Part shown: piece by piece, positions 1 to 7,565 of the stretch | Layout of the letters: the number at the start of each line of letters is the position of its first letter | How positions within the stretch are numbered: position 1 is the stretch's first letter | Assembly: GCA_963665075.1 (NCBI GenBank) | Contig: OY762063.1 | Span: 930,001 to 994,000, forward strand | Source: JAPULR01 sp963665075 | GTDB taxonomy: Bacteria; Chloroflexota; Dehalococcoidia; Lucifugimonadales; GCA-2712585 | Direction of reading: 5' to 3' | Length of the DNA stretch: 64,000 nt | Notes under the pieces: model-generated | Seen by the model: the letters and a program-made list of their open reading frames with translations, nothing else | The model's database searches: none | What the model was told of the DNA's origin: nothing | Translations under genes and position numbers: made by a program

Positions 1-199
1 AATCCTTCTCGAAATCCTCCGCCAACGGCCCGTAATTCAGAACCCCGCTTTCGCTGTGATACGACACCGACTGCGCCCCCTCCAGATAGTTCGACACCAG
101 CGTCGGTATCCCGATGCCCAGATTCACCACCGCCCCCGCCGGCAGCTCCTTCGCCACCCGCATCGCGATTACGTCCCTCGGCAGCCGTTCCTTCTCCAA
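1..199 (-). CDS. 3-oxoacid/glutaconate-type CoA-transferase, subunit B (5' part only)
   Basis: N-terminal 66 residues of a B-type CoA-transferase subunit, cut by the window edge. Seen: the NLGIGIPTLVSNYL motif and a HSESG segment whose Glu (about residue 50) matches the catalytic glutamate that forms the glutamyl-CoA intermediate in this family. There is no ATG at the expected position. The TTG two bases after the stop of the upstream fusion gene gives the usual N-terminus (LEKERLPRDVIAMRVAKEL). It follows the A domain of that fusion directly, so this B chain is the natural partner of that A domain. Family assignment is firm; the substrate is unknown. Confidence 0.8.
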   Translation of the reverse strand, partial: MEKERLPRDVIAMRVAKELPAGAVVNLGIGIPTLVSNYLEGAQSVSYHSESGVLNYGPLAEDFEKD

Positions 200-200
200 C

Positions 201-1628
201 CTAACCCTCCTCGACCGGCCTGAACGGAGAAAACCCCGCCGGCCTCTGAACTATCCTGTCCACGTACAATCCCGGCGTCACAATCTCGTCCGGGTTCAGC
301 GCCCCCGCCGGGACAATCTCGTCCACCTCCGCAATCGTCACATCCGCCGCCGTCGCCATCGCCGCGTTGAAATTCCGCGACGTTCCCCGATAAACCAGGT
401 TCCCCTCTGTGTCCGCCTTATATGCTCGTATGAACGCGAAGTCCCCCCGAATCGCCCGCTCCAGCACGTACTCCCGCCCGTCGATGACCCGCGTCTCCTT
501 CCCCTCCGCCACCACCGTCCCCGCGCCCGTCGGCGTGAAAAAGGCCGGAACCCCCGCGCCGCCCGCCCGCAGCCGCTCCGCCAGCGTCCCTTGCGGCACA
601 ACCTCCAACGTCACCTCTCCCCGCTGATACGCCTCCTCGAACGCCGACGGCCTCGACGGCGACGGAGAAACCGGAAACGACGCAATCGCATGTTTTATCT
701 GCCCCCGCTCAACCAGGATGGCGTGGTCAATCGCCTGCAAGCCCGGCTCCGGCGGCTGCCCGAAGGTCGAAACCCGCGCGATTCCCACCGTGTTGCCCAC
801 CACCGTCAGCCCCCGCGCCCCCTGCCCCCGCAGCGCCAGCATCAGGCAGTGCGCCATCCCGCCGATTCCCCCAAACCCGTCCATCAAAATCGTCGCCCCG
901 TCGGGTATGTCCGCCACCGCCGCCAATGCGGTCGGATACACCTTGCCATGCGCGACTTCGTCTGGAATCTCAAACCGCATCTCCCTCACCGGTTCCACCA
1001 CCCGCAACCGCGCCTCAGTCTCTGCCTGAATCGACTCCGACGACCACCCCGGCGCACGCTCCCTCAACGCCAACCCTTCCGTCGTCACCTCAATCACCGC
1101 AATGTCCGTAACGATGAGATTGACCCGACCCGCCACCGTCAACGGATAGCTGCACTCCCGCAGAATCTTCGGCTTCCCCTCGTTGGAATGCTCCATGATG
1201 ACGATGAGCCGCTTCGCCCCCGCCGCCATGTCCAGACCCCCGCCCGGACTCCCCACGCCCTTGGAAGGTACCATCCAATTCGCCAGATCCCCCCGCTCCG
1301 ACACCTGCAATCCCCCCAACACCGCCACGTCCAGCCGCCCGCTCCTAACAATGCTGAACGCGTCCGTATGACTTATCGCCGCGCCCCCCGGCTGCCAAGT
1401 AACGTGCTCCGCCCGCGCGTTGATAAGGTCAACGTCCTCCGACCCCTCCGCCGCGTGAACCCCGTAGCCCAGAATCCCGTTCTCCGAGTGGAACACCACC
1501 CCCCGACCCTCCGGCACGAAGTTCGCCACCAGCGTCGGCATCCCGATTCCCAGATTCACCACCTCCCGCGGACGCAGCTCCGCCGCCACCCGCAGCGCCA
1601 TCAACTCCCTGCTCAACCGCTCACCCAT
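201..1628 (-). CDS. CoA-transferase, fused subunits in B-A order
   Basis: A 475-residue protein joining two CoA-transferase subunits. Residues 1-220 are a B chain (NLGIGMPTLV near 25-34; catalytic-type Glu49 in HSENG). Residues 226-475 are an A chain starting at VAHGKVY, which aligns with residues 1-7 (MAEGKVY) of the separate A gene upstream, so the join is exactly at a former gene boundary. The glycine-rich GFGGIGG loop lies near 251-257. Known 3-oxoacid CoA-transferases are either split A+B or fused A-B; this is the reverse order. With the flanking A and B genes it reads A, B-A, B, as though the middle stop of two A-B pairs was lost. The acyl substrate cannot be told from sequence. Confidence 0.85.
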   Translation of the reverse strand: MGERLSRELMALRVAAELRPREVVNLGIGMPTLVANFVPEGRGVVFHSENGILGYGVHAAEGSEDVDLINARAEHVTWQPGGAAISHTDAFSIVRSGRLDVAVLGGLQVSERGDLANWMVPSKGVGSPGGGLDMAAGAKRLIVIMEHSNEGKPKILRECSYPLTVAGRVNLIVTDIAVIEVTTEGLALRERAPGWSSESIQAETEARLRVVEPVREMRFEIPDEVAHGKVYPTALAAVADIPDGATILMDGFGGIGGMAHCLMLALRGQGARGLTVVGNTVGIARVSTFGQPPEPGLQAIDHAILVERGQIKHAIASFPVSPSPSRPSAFEEAYQRGEVTLEVVPQGTLAERLRAGGAGVPAFFTPTGAGTVVAEGKETRVIDGREYVLERAIRGDFAFIRAYKADTEGNLVYRGTSRNFNAAMATAADVTIAEVDEIVPAGALNPDEIVTPGLYVDRIVQRPAGFSPFRPVEEG

Positions 1629-1641
1629 ATCCTACCTCCCT

Positions 1642-1917
1642 CCGCTCACCCTGAGCCCGTTCCACCCCCCACTCACCCTGAGCCTGTCGAAGGGTCGAGC
1701 GTCCCCTTCCGTCATTCCCGCCACCCCTACCGTCATTCCCGCGCAGGCGGGAATCCATCTTTTCTTCTCCCTTCCCCCCTGACGGAGACCTTTGCATAAC
1801 CCTCCCAAGAGCGTCAATTTACCTCTTCCCCCTTGATGGGGGAAGATTGAGATGGGGGTGATTGCTCCAACCATCCCCTTCAACCCCCTCTCTTGTTCCC
1901 GCGAAAGCGGGAACCCA
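1642..1917 (+). repeat. Repeat cluster between CoA-transferase genes (R2, R1, R3, R1)
   Basis: The 322-base spacer contains no gene. It holds a partial and a full R2 (core CTGAGCCTGTCGAAGGGTCG), R1 palindromes (ATTCCCGC, 4-base loop, GCGGGAAT, and a GTTCCCGC form), the motif GGAGACCTTTGCATAAC, and an R3 hairpin (CTTCCCCCTTGATGGGGGAAG-type followed by a GATGGGGGTGATT-type tail). Positions 1765-1865 are about 85% identical to 45035-45135. Confidence 0.85.
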
Positions 1918-1950
1918 CTCTTTCTCCCTCTTATTCTAAGCATCATCTCC

Positions 1951-2625
1951 TCACCCCCCAACCACAATCCGGTTAACATATATCCCCGGCGTCACCACCC
2001 GCTCCGGGTCAAGCGACCCCACCTCCACAACCTCCCGCACCTCCGCCACCGTCAGCCGCGCCGCCGACGCCATCGTCGGATTGTAATTTCGCTGCGTCAG
2101 ACGATACGTCAGATTCCCCAGCCTGTCCGCCCGATCCCCACCAACCAACGCAAAATCCGCCCTCAAAGGCGACGCCAGCACATATTCTCGACCCTCAAAC
2201 AACCGCGCATCCTCCTCCTCATACACCGTCCCCGCGTAATTCGGCACGTACACCCCGCCCAGGCCCGCGCCCGCCGCCCGCATCCGCTCCGCCAACACCC
2301 CCTGCGTCATCACCTCCACCTCCAGCTTCCCCTTCCTCCACAACTCCAGCGCCGGAATCTCCTGGTTTGGACGACCGAAGAACGTCGTTATCACCTTCCG
2401 CACCTGCCCCCGTTCCACCAGACGCGCCACGTCGTACTCATCCGGCTTAGGCTCGAAGCAGGTGTTGGAGATGGTCGTCAGATCCCGAGGCCCCAACTCC
2501 ATCAGCGCCTTCACCAGCGATTGAGGCAGCCCCGGCACACCGAAGCCCCCCAGCATGATGACGGCCCCGTCGAAAACGTCCTCCAACGCTTCAACCGCCG
2601 ACGAATAGACCTTCCCCTCTGCCAC
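1951..2625 (-). CDS. CoA-transferase subunit A
   Basis: A 224-residue A-type subunit of the 3-oxoacid/glutaconate CoA-transferase family. Seen: MAEGKVYSSAVEAL start, the GGFGVPG glycine loop at 26-32 that binds CoA in this family, and the typical GNLTYR and VTPGIYVN segments near the C-terminus. Length is normal (about 220-230). It is the first of three minus-strand CoA-transferase genes; its natural partner is the B half of the downstream fusion, 322 bases away across a repeat cluster. It transfers CoA between a carboxylic acid and an acyl-CoA; substrate not predictable. Confidence 0.85.
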   Translation of the reverse strand: MAEGKVYSSAVEALEDVFDGAVIMLGGFGVPGLPQSLVKALMELGPRDLTTISNTCFEPKPDEYDVARLVERGQVRKVITTFFGRPNQEIPALELWRKGKLEVEVMTQGVLAERMRAAGAGLGGVYVPNYAGTVYEEEDARLFEGREYVLASPLRADFALVGGDRADRLGNLTYRLTQRNYNPTMASAARLTVAEVREVVEVGSLDPERVVTPGIYVNRIVVGG

Positions 2626-2716
2626 GAAGCAACCTCCCCAAAAACATCTCTCCCCTGCATTCTACCAGCCCCCGCCCTTCCCACCAACACCCCCCCACCT
2701 CTTCTGCTACTCTCTC

Positions 2717-2913
2717 TTGCTCCCGCGAAAGCGGGATCCCACCTTCCCCCTTGACAGGGCTGACCTTCCCACCCCCCACTCACCCTGAACCACATACTCC
2801 GCTCACCCTGAGCCTGTCGAAGGGTCGAGCGGAGGGCAGGGCGAACCCCCAAAAGCCAACCCTCCCACCATTCCAGCCCACCCCTCCGTCATTCCCGTGT
2901 AGACGGGAATCCA
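2717..2913 (+). repeat. Repeat cluster (R1, partial R3, R2, R1)
   Basis: In the 470-base spacer between the CoA-transferase A gene and the next minus-strand gene. Two R1 palindromes lie at each end. The right one has a changed stem, ATTCCCGT-GTAG-ACGGGAAT, where both arms changed together. A full R2 is in the middle. No gene seen. Confidence 0.8.
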
Positions 2914-2940
2914 TCTTCTCCACCAACCCCAAATCACCCC

Positions 2941-3060
2941 GAAACGAACCCTAAATAAACGCGAAATAAGGCGGAAATGAACTGGAAATGAAACCGCCAA
3001 TTCCCCTCGTTTTTATACCTAAAAACCGGAAATGAACGCGAAATAAACCGAAAATGAAAG
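2941..3060. repeat. Two phased blocks of 11-bp iterons
   Basis: Short AAAT-centred units, consensus about CGGAAATGAAC, recur at exactly 11-bp steps. The C or T of the core falls at 2945, 2956, 2967, 2978 and 2989, then after a gap at 3033, 3044 and 3055. The two blocks are separated by 44 bp (4 x 11), so all eight units share one helical face. The array lies just past the 3' end of the membrane-protein gene at 3096-3644, at the edge of an AT-richer island. It could be a protein-binding array or a degenerate minisatellite. Confidence 0.7.
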
Positions 3061-3095
3061 TGGCATCCCCTGTAGGTGCCTTAATATCGGTTTAA

Positions 3096-3644
3096 TCATT
3101 TGGCCTCAGCCTCGAAGTCTTTTCCCAGTTCCTTTGCTGAACGATAATCTCGGTCGTCAGCCATTACTAACAATTTCGAACAATAAATTATCCATTCATC
3201 AAGGTTGCTTGACAACGGAGGTGTGGCTATACCCAATTCGTTCAATTTGTTTTGCATAAGGGACAGTTGGGTTTCGTAACCTGCGATCAAATCCAAAGGA
3301 CGCCTATCTTTCAAAAGCAGTAACCCATACGTGGACATTCCTGATTCCTGTCTTATCTGTAATGCTGTGTTTTTTAGTGAATTCAAGTCGTTACTCAAGT
3401 CACTGAACCGGGATGCCTTCGAACGCATTGCTTTTTGTAACAGTGGGACTAAGAATGGAACCAGCCCCGCTAATGCAAAGCTAAGGACAACCGCATATGC
3501 GAATCGGATGCCTGCTCCCGAAAACTCAAGTCCAACAAATACACCCTCGTCGTTGACAAAAAAGGTCCGCACAAGACTGAATATGCCCCAAAGGGACATT
3601 GCCCCACTGAAGACTGTCCAAGAGTGTAGTAACCATTTTGGCAT
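3096..3644 (-). CDS. Hypothetical membrane protein with two N-terminal TM helices
   Basis: Not recognised. The 182 residues begin MPKWLLHSWTVFSG. Two hydrophobic segments lie around 8-27 and 46-70 (IRFAYAVVLSFALAGLVPF), followed by a mainly helical, charged cytoplasmic region with Leu/Asn-rich coiled-coil-like stretches (about 85-140). ATG start. No partner gene overlaps it. Base composition is clearly more AT-rich than the surrounding genes, as for the two genes that follow, suggesting a transferred block. Confidence 0.6.
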   Translation of the reverse strand: MPKWLLHSWTVFSGAMSLWGIFSLVRTFFVNDEGVFVGLEFSGAGIRFAYAVVLSFALAGLVPFLVPLLQKAMRSKASRFSDLSNDLNSLKNTALQIRQESGMSTYGLLLLKDRRPLDLIAGYETQLSLMQNKLNELGIATPPLSSNLDEWIIYCSKLLVMADDRDYRSAKELGKDFEAEAK

Positions 3645-3846
3645 GAAACAAGAATACCATTAACAACGCTTCAGTCAAATCTTGCTTCCGATCGAGCATA
3701 CCTCCATCGCCAACCAAAAAAAGAAGACTTATATTTAGGGAGTGAATGTGGAGATTTGGCGAGTGAGAAAGCAGGGAAACCCACTCCTCATTCTTGTCGC
3801 AACCTCCTCCTTGTGATGCATTTCAACCGGTCGCGCTAGGGAATGA

Positions 3847-4632
3847 TTAGGTGCTTCTAATCCCGCACACGATCGCAGCCCTGTTTAACACCAAATTCAG
3901 TTCCTCGAACTGCACTTCCCATCCGCGCATCTCCCTTCTGAATCCCTGCACGTCAGCAATGGCCTCTTGCACCCTCCGACGCCAATCGGTGAGTTCATCA
4001 CACACATCAACTTCCCCCGATTCCATCTGTGCTGAAGTCGAGAGCATCCACAAGAAATGGGGAAGCAATGTGTCGCTTTCGCTTTCCGTCCACTCTGCTT
4101 CGTCGCGCCACTCCATTACTGTGACGTAGGCTTTTTCGCAATCCGTTCTTGCGATTTCTCCGTCTTCCACCGCACATTGAGCCAGTTCTTTTGCCGTGAA
4201 ATTATCAGGATTCGCCGGGTCGCTTGTCCTTGTCGGTGGTGTAGAGGCTGGGGTGGGCTGAGATGTTGGTGCAGAACTTACCACACTGCTTGGAGGCCCT
4301 TGGGGGCCAGTGTCGCCCTTTTCACCTTTAGGCCCCTGGGGTCCTGTAGTCCCAGGTATCCCCATAAGTCCCTCTGGCCCTCTTGCACCATCACGCCCTG
4401 GGTATCCCCGTTCGCCTTTTTCACCTTGTTCGCCAGGCTCTCCCTGTGGGCCGGGCGCGCCAGCCACCCCCTGTTCACCCTGCGGCCCAGTCGGGCCTTG
4501 TATTCCCTGTTCGCCCTGTGGCCCTTGCGCTCCCGCAGGCCCAGGCGGTATCACCCAAATGGCGGCATAGAATACCGCAACGCCTATTACTATTTGGAGT
4601 ATAGCCAACCATGCAAACTGTGATTTGCTCAT
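3847..4632 (-). CDS. Collagen-like repeat protein with N-terminal membrane anchor
   Basis: 261 residues. Residues 8-28 form one hydrophobic helix (FAWLAILQIVIGVAVFYAAIW), then about 30 Gly-X-Y triplets run from PPGPAGAQGPQG to GPQGPP (about 30-116), many as GPQGEQG, GEKGER and GPKGEKGD typical of bacterial collagen-like proteins. A Ser/Thr/Pro linker (about 117-145) leads to a charged helical C-terminal domain (about 146-261) with four Cys that I do not recognise. Expected topology: anchored by the N-terminus with a triple-helical stalk projecting the C-terminal domain. It lies in the AT-richer island. Confidence 0.8.
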   Translation of the reverse strand: MSKSQFAWLAILQIVIGVAVFYAAIWVIPPGPAGAQGPQGEQGIQGPTGPQGEQGVAGAPGPQGEPGEQGEKGERGYPGRDGARGPEGLMGIPGTTGPQGPKGEKGDTGPQGPPSSVVSSAPTSQPTPASTPPTRTSDPANPDNFTAKELAQCAVEDGEIARTDCEKAYVTVMEWRDEAEWTESESDTLLPHFLWMLSTSAQMESGEVDVCDELTDWRRRVQEAIADVQGFRREMRGWEVQFEELNLVLNRAAIVCGIRST

Positions 4633-4642
4633 CCGTACAGAA

Positions 4643-4770
4643 GCCCCCTTGCATCAAGGATGGGAGGCTTCGCTACAAGCTACCGTCCTGGACATAGCCC
4701 AAGGGGGCACAAGGCCCACCCTGAATGTCGTCTATATCCAGGATTTGAATTCATTTGCTTGTAGCGAAGC
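4643..4770. repeat. Two interleaved inverted repeats upstream of the collagen-like gene
   Basis: GCTTCGCTACAAGC (4667-4680) and its exact reverse complement (4757-4770) interleave with GCCCCCTTG (4643-4651) and CAAGGGGGC (4700-4708). The order a-b-a'-b' is that of a pseudoknot rather than nested hairpins. The block sits between a minus-strand gene start and a plus-strand gene start. It could be a leader RNA structure, an operator pair, or leftover element ends. Confidence 0.5.
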
Positions 4771-4921
4771 TGCATTATCCTAACCCTCAACCCTATTCGG
4801 CGTCAACTTGACATACATCTGAATACAGACATAATGGATTACAAGAAGGGGCAGAGGGCAGCGAATATCCTGGTTCTCTGCTCTCTGGCCTCTTTCCTGA
4901 TATGAAAGGAGCGCAATCATA

Positions 4922-5218
4922 GTGAGTAACAATGCCAAGAAACCGTTTTGTAAAACCTGTCACAAGCCTGCGGAGAGTACACAAATCGAGGCTGACCTAT
5001 ATCTTGTAAGGTGTGACCAAGACCAAACTCATAGGTGGGTGGGAAGTAAAGACAAGGTACTTAGGGCTGTTGCGACCGACAAACTCAGCAAGATAGCCAG
5101 CGATTTCCTTGATGAGATCCAACCTGACAAGGTCAAGACGGTAGGAAAAACTATCTGCTACGACCTAAATGAAGTCCCAGACTTTTTTGAAGTTTTCTAC
5201 TTCAAGTGTGAACAATAG
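4922..5218 (+). CDS. Small Cys-containing hypothetical protein
   Basis: 98 residues, not recognised. It begins MSNNAKKPFCKTCHKPAES, with a CxxC pair at 10-13, a third Cys in LYLVRCDQDQTH (about 31) followed by His, so a small zinc-binding fold is possible. The C-terminal half is helical and acidic with two more Cys. The GTG start is chosen because GAAAGGAG lies about 12 bases upstream and no ATG fits. AT-richer than its neighbours, as for the two genes before it. Confidence 0.55.
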   Translation: MSNNAKKPFCKTCHKPAESTQIEADLYLVRCDQDQTHRWVGSKDKVLRAVATDKLSKIASDFLDEIQPDKVKTVGKTICYDLNEVPDFFEVFYFKCEQ

Positions 5219-5270
5219 TGATCTATGTACGTAATCCTCTTGTAATATCGCGAATCACGTAGTGAAAACG

Positions 5271-5289
5271 AATCTAATTTTATTAGATT
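5271..5289. repeat. AT-rich palindrome AATCTAA-N5-TTAGATT
   Basis: Perfect 7-bp arms after the small Cys-protein gene. There is no following T-run, so it is not a convincing terminator. Confidence 0.4.
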
Positions 5290-5319
5290 GCTAAACCATT
5301 GTCGGTGCCTTAAGCACCC

Positions 5320-5351
5320 CCAAAAAAAGAAGCGGCCCCCGAAAGGGCCGC
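5320..5351 (-). terminator. Rho-independent terminator of groES-groEL
   Basis: Stem GCGGCCC/GGGCCGC (5332-5338 with 5345-5351). Read on the minus strand it is followed by TTCTTTTTTTG. It sits 54 bases after the groEL stop. The plus-strand side also has a short T-run, so it may work in both directions. Confidence 0.85.
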
Positions 5352-5405
5352 CCCTTTTTCGTCCCCGCTCCCGTTAGGAAGCGGAAAAATCGTCTCTAGT
5401 CTTGC

Positions 5406-7025
5406 CTAGTACTCCATCGGAGGCATCGGCGCGGGCGGCGTCGGCTCCGGAATCTCCGTAATCATCGACTCCGTCGTCAACACCATCGCCGCCACGCTCG
5501 CCGCGTTCTGCAACGCCGACCGCGTCACCTTCACCGGGTCCACGATGCCCTTCTCGAACATCGGCCCGTAGACCCCTTCCTCCGCGTCGAAGCCGTAGTC
5601 GTCCGACTGGCCCCGCACCTGCTCAAGAATCACCGAACCTTCCCGGTCCGCATTCTGGGCAATCAGCCGCAGAGGCTGCTCCACCGACTTGCGAATGATG
5701 GTCGCGCCGACCAGCTCGTCGCCGCCCAGCTTCTCGTCGATGTTGGAAAGCGCCCGCGACGCCCGAACCAGGGCCACGCCGCCGCCGGCGACGATTCCCT
5801 CTTCCACGGCTGCGCGAGTCGCCGAAAGCGCGTCCTCCACGCGGGCCTTACGCTCCTTCAGCTCAATCTCCGTGGCCGCGCCGACCTTCACGACGGCGAC
5901 GCCGCCGGCCAGCTTGGCCATCCGCTCCTGGAGCTTCTCCCGGTCGAACTCGGAAGTGGTCTCCTCAATCTGCGACCGGATCTGCGTGATCCGACCCTTG
6001 ATGGAGTCTTCCGAACCCCTGCCTTCCACGATGGTCGTCTCTTCCTTGCTGGCCGTCACCCGCCTGGCCTGACCCATGTCAGCCACCGTGGTCGACTCCA
6101 GCTTGCGGCCCGTCTCTTCGCTGATGACGGTTCCGCCGGTGAGAATCGCGATGTCTTCCAGCATGGCCTTGCGCCGGTCGCCAAAGCCGGGCGCCTTCAC
6201 TGCCAGGCAGTTCAGCGTGCCCCTCAGCTTGTTCACAACCAAAGTCGCCAGCGCCTCGCCGTCCACGTCCTCCGCGACGATTACAACGTCCTTCTTGCCC
6301 ATCTGAATCAGCTTCTCCAGCACGGGCACCAGGTCGGAAACCGCCGAAACCTTCTTGTCGGTGATGATCAGGTAAGGCTCCTCGATGGCCGTCTCCATCC
6401 TCTCGGAATTGGTGACGAAGTAGGGCGAGATGTAGCCGCGGTCGATCTGCATCCCTTCCACGTACTCGATCTCGTCGTTGATTCCCTTGGATTCCTCGAC
6501 GGTGATGACGCCGTCCTTGCCCACCTTCTCCATCGCGTCGGCGATGGTTTCGCCGATGGAGTCCTCGTGGGCCGAAAGCGCCGCCACCTGGGCTATCTGG
6601 TCGCGGCTGTCCACCGAGCGGGCCATCTCTCTGAGCTCGCCCACCACGGCGCTGACCGCCGACTCGATGCCGCGCTTGATGGCCATCGGGTTCGCCCCCG
6701 CGGCCGTGTTCTTGAACCCCTCGGTAATCATGCTCTGCGCCAGCACCACCGAAGTGGTCGTGCCGTCTCCGGCGGCGTCGTTCGTCTTGCTCGCCGTCTC
6801 CTTCAACAGCTGCGCCCCCATGTTCTCGAAGGGGTCCGGAAGTTCAATCTCCTTCGCTATGGTCACGCCGTCGCTGCACACCAGCGGCGGGCCGAACTTC
6901 TTGTCCAGAATCACGTTCCGGCCCCGCGGCCCCAGCGTCACCTTCACCGTGTCGCTCAAGGTGTCGATGCCGGTCTTGAGCGACTTCCTCGCTTCCTCGG
7001 AAAATACCAGTTGCTTACCGGGCAT
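5406..7025 (-). CDS. groL: Chaperonin GroEL (Hsp60)
   Basis: 539-residue ATP-driven cytosolic chaperonin that folds proteins inside a double heptameric ring closed by GroES. Seen: VKVTLGPRGRNVILDK, the ATP-site segment DGVTIAKE and GDGTTTSVVLAQ near 86, EGGIVAGGGVALVRA-type segment near 410, and DPVKVTRSALQNAASVAAMVLTTE near the end. Length is normal. The C-terminal tail is PEPTPPAPMPPMEY instead of the flexible GGM repeats of E. coli GroEL. ATG start with GAGG about 8 bases upstream. It follows groES with a 64-base gap and one shared promoter. Confidence 0.98.
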   Translation of the reverse strand: MPGKQLVFSEEARKSLKTGIDTLSDTVKVTLGPRGRNVILDKKFGPPLVCSDGVTIAKEIELPDPFENMGAQLLKETASKTNDAAGDGTTTSVVLAQSMITEGFKNTAAGANPMAIKRGIESAVSAVVGELREMARSVDSRDQIAQVAALSAHEDSIGETIADAMEKVGKDGVITVEESKGINDEIEYVEGMQIDRGYISPYFVTNSERMETAIEEPYLIITDKKVSAVSDLVPVLEKLIQMGKKDVVIVAEDVDGEALATLVVNKLRGTLNCLAVKAPGFGDRRKAMLEDIAILTGGTVISEETGRKLESTTVADMGQARRVTASKEETTIVEGRGSEDSIKGRITQIRSQIEETTSEFDREKLQERMAKLAGGVAVVKVGAATEIELKERKARVEDALSATRAAVEEGIVAGGGVALVRASRALSNIDEKLGGDELVGATIIRKSVEQPLRLIAQNADREGSVILEQVRGQSDDYGFDAEEGVYGPMFEKGIVDPVKVTRSALQNAASVAAMVLTTESMITEIPEPTPPAPMPPMEY

Positions 7026-7089
7026 GTGTTGCCTCCCTCAAAATTTCTGAATGAATGATGTCGAAAGTCGTCGAGCTTGTCCGGCTGCC

Positions 7090-7383
7090 CTAACGGTTCA
7101 CCTTGGCCAGCACGTCGCTCTCACGGAGAATCAGGTACTCCTGCCCCTCGTCCTTGTACTCCGTACCCGCGTACTTGGAGTAGATGATCCTGTCCCCGGT
7201 CTGAACCTCCATCGGCACTCGCGCGCCGTCGTCGGTCACCCGACCGGGACCCACCGCCACAACCTCGCCCTCCTGGGGCTTCTCCTTGGCAGTATCCGGA
7301 AGGATAATTCCTGAAGACGTGGTCTGTTCCTCTTCCAGAGGCTTGACAATCAACCTTTCTCCTAAAGGCGTGAAATTCACCAA
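7090..7383 (-). CDS. groS: Co-chaperonin GroES (Hsp10)
   Basis: 96-97 residue lid of the GroEL chamber. Seen: FTPLGERLIVKPLEEE, the mobile-loop region EEQTTSSGIILPDTAKEKPQEGEVVAVGPG, and GDRIIYSKYAGTEYK. Two starts are possible: TTG at 7383 (5 bases after GGAGG) or the next codon, GTG at 7380 (8 bases after it). The GTG gives the usual N-terminus and is slightly preferred. First gene of the groES-groEL operon; heat-shock control is indicated by the CIRCE site upstream. Confidence 0.97.
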   Translation of the reverse strand: MVNFTPLGERLIVKPLEEEQTTSSGIILPDTAKEKPQEGEVVAVGPGRVTDDGARVPMEVQTGDRIIYSKYAGTEYKDEGQEYLILRESDVLAKVNR

Positions 7384-7443
7384 TGCTTCCTCCTTGAAAT
7401 CTGGTGTAGTATCGGGGGTGCCTGTATCGTTATGACTACTGAA

Positions 7444-7470
7444 TTAGCAGTCGAATCTCAAGAGTGCTAA
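7444..7470 (-). promoter_or_regulatory. CIRCE operator (HrcA binding site)
   Basis: TTAGCAGTC-N9-GAGTGCTAA, differing at one base from the consensus TTAGCACTC-N9-GAGTGCTAA. It lies between the promoter and groES, where HrcA blocks transcription in other bacteria. No hrcA gene is in the window. Confidence 0.93.
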
Positions 7471-7481
7471 AATCAGGGCGT

Positions 7482-7510
7482 ATGATAAACTATGCCCTGA
7501 ATGCTGTCAA
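7482..7510 (-). promoter_or_regulatory. groES-groEL sigma-70-type promoter
   Basis: On the minus strand TTGACA, a 17-base spacer, then TATCAT. The CIRCE site begins 11 bases downstream of the -10, about where transcription should start. Confidence 0.85.
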
Positions 7511-7565
7511 TAGACTACTTTTTCAGCGAAAATCGTAACCCTAACCCCTTGATTTACCTTTGATT

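Noticed and set aside
114..1799. Long plus-strand open frame over the CoA-transferase genes
   Set aside because: Arg/Pro/His-rich product with no domain; it is the antisense shadow of strongly supported minus-strand genes.
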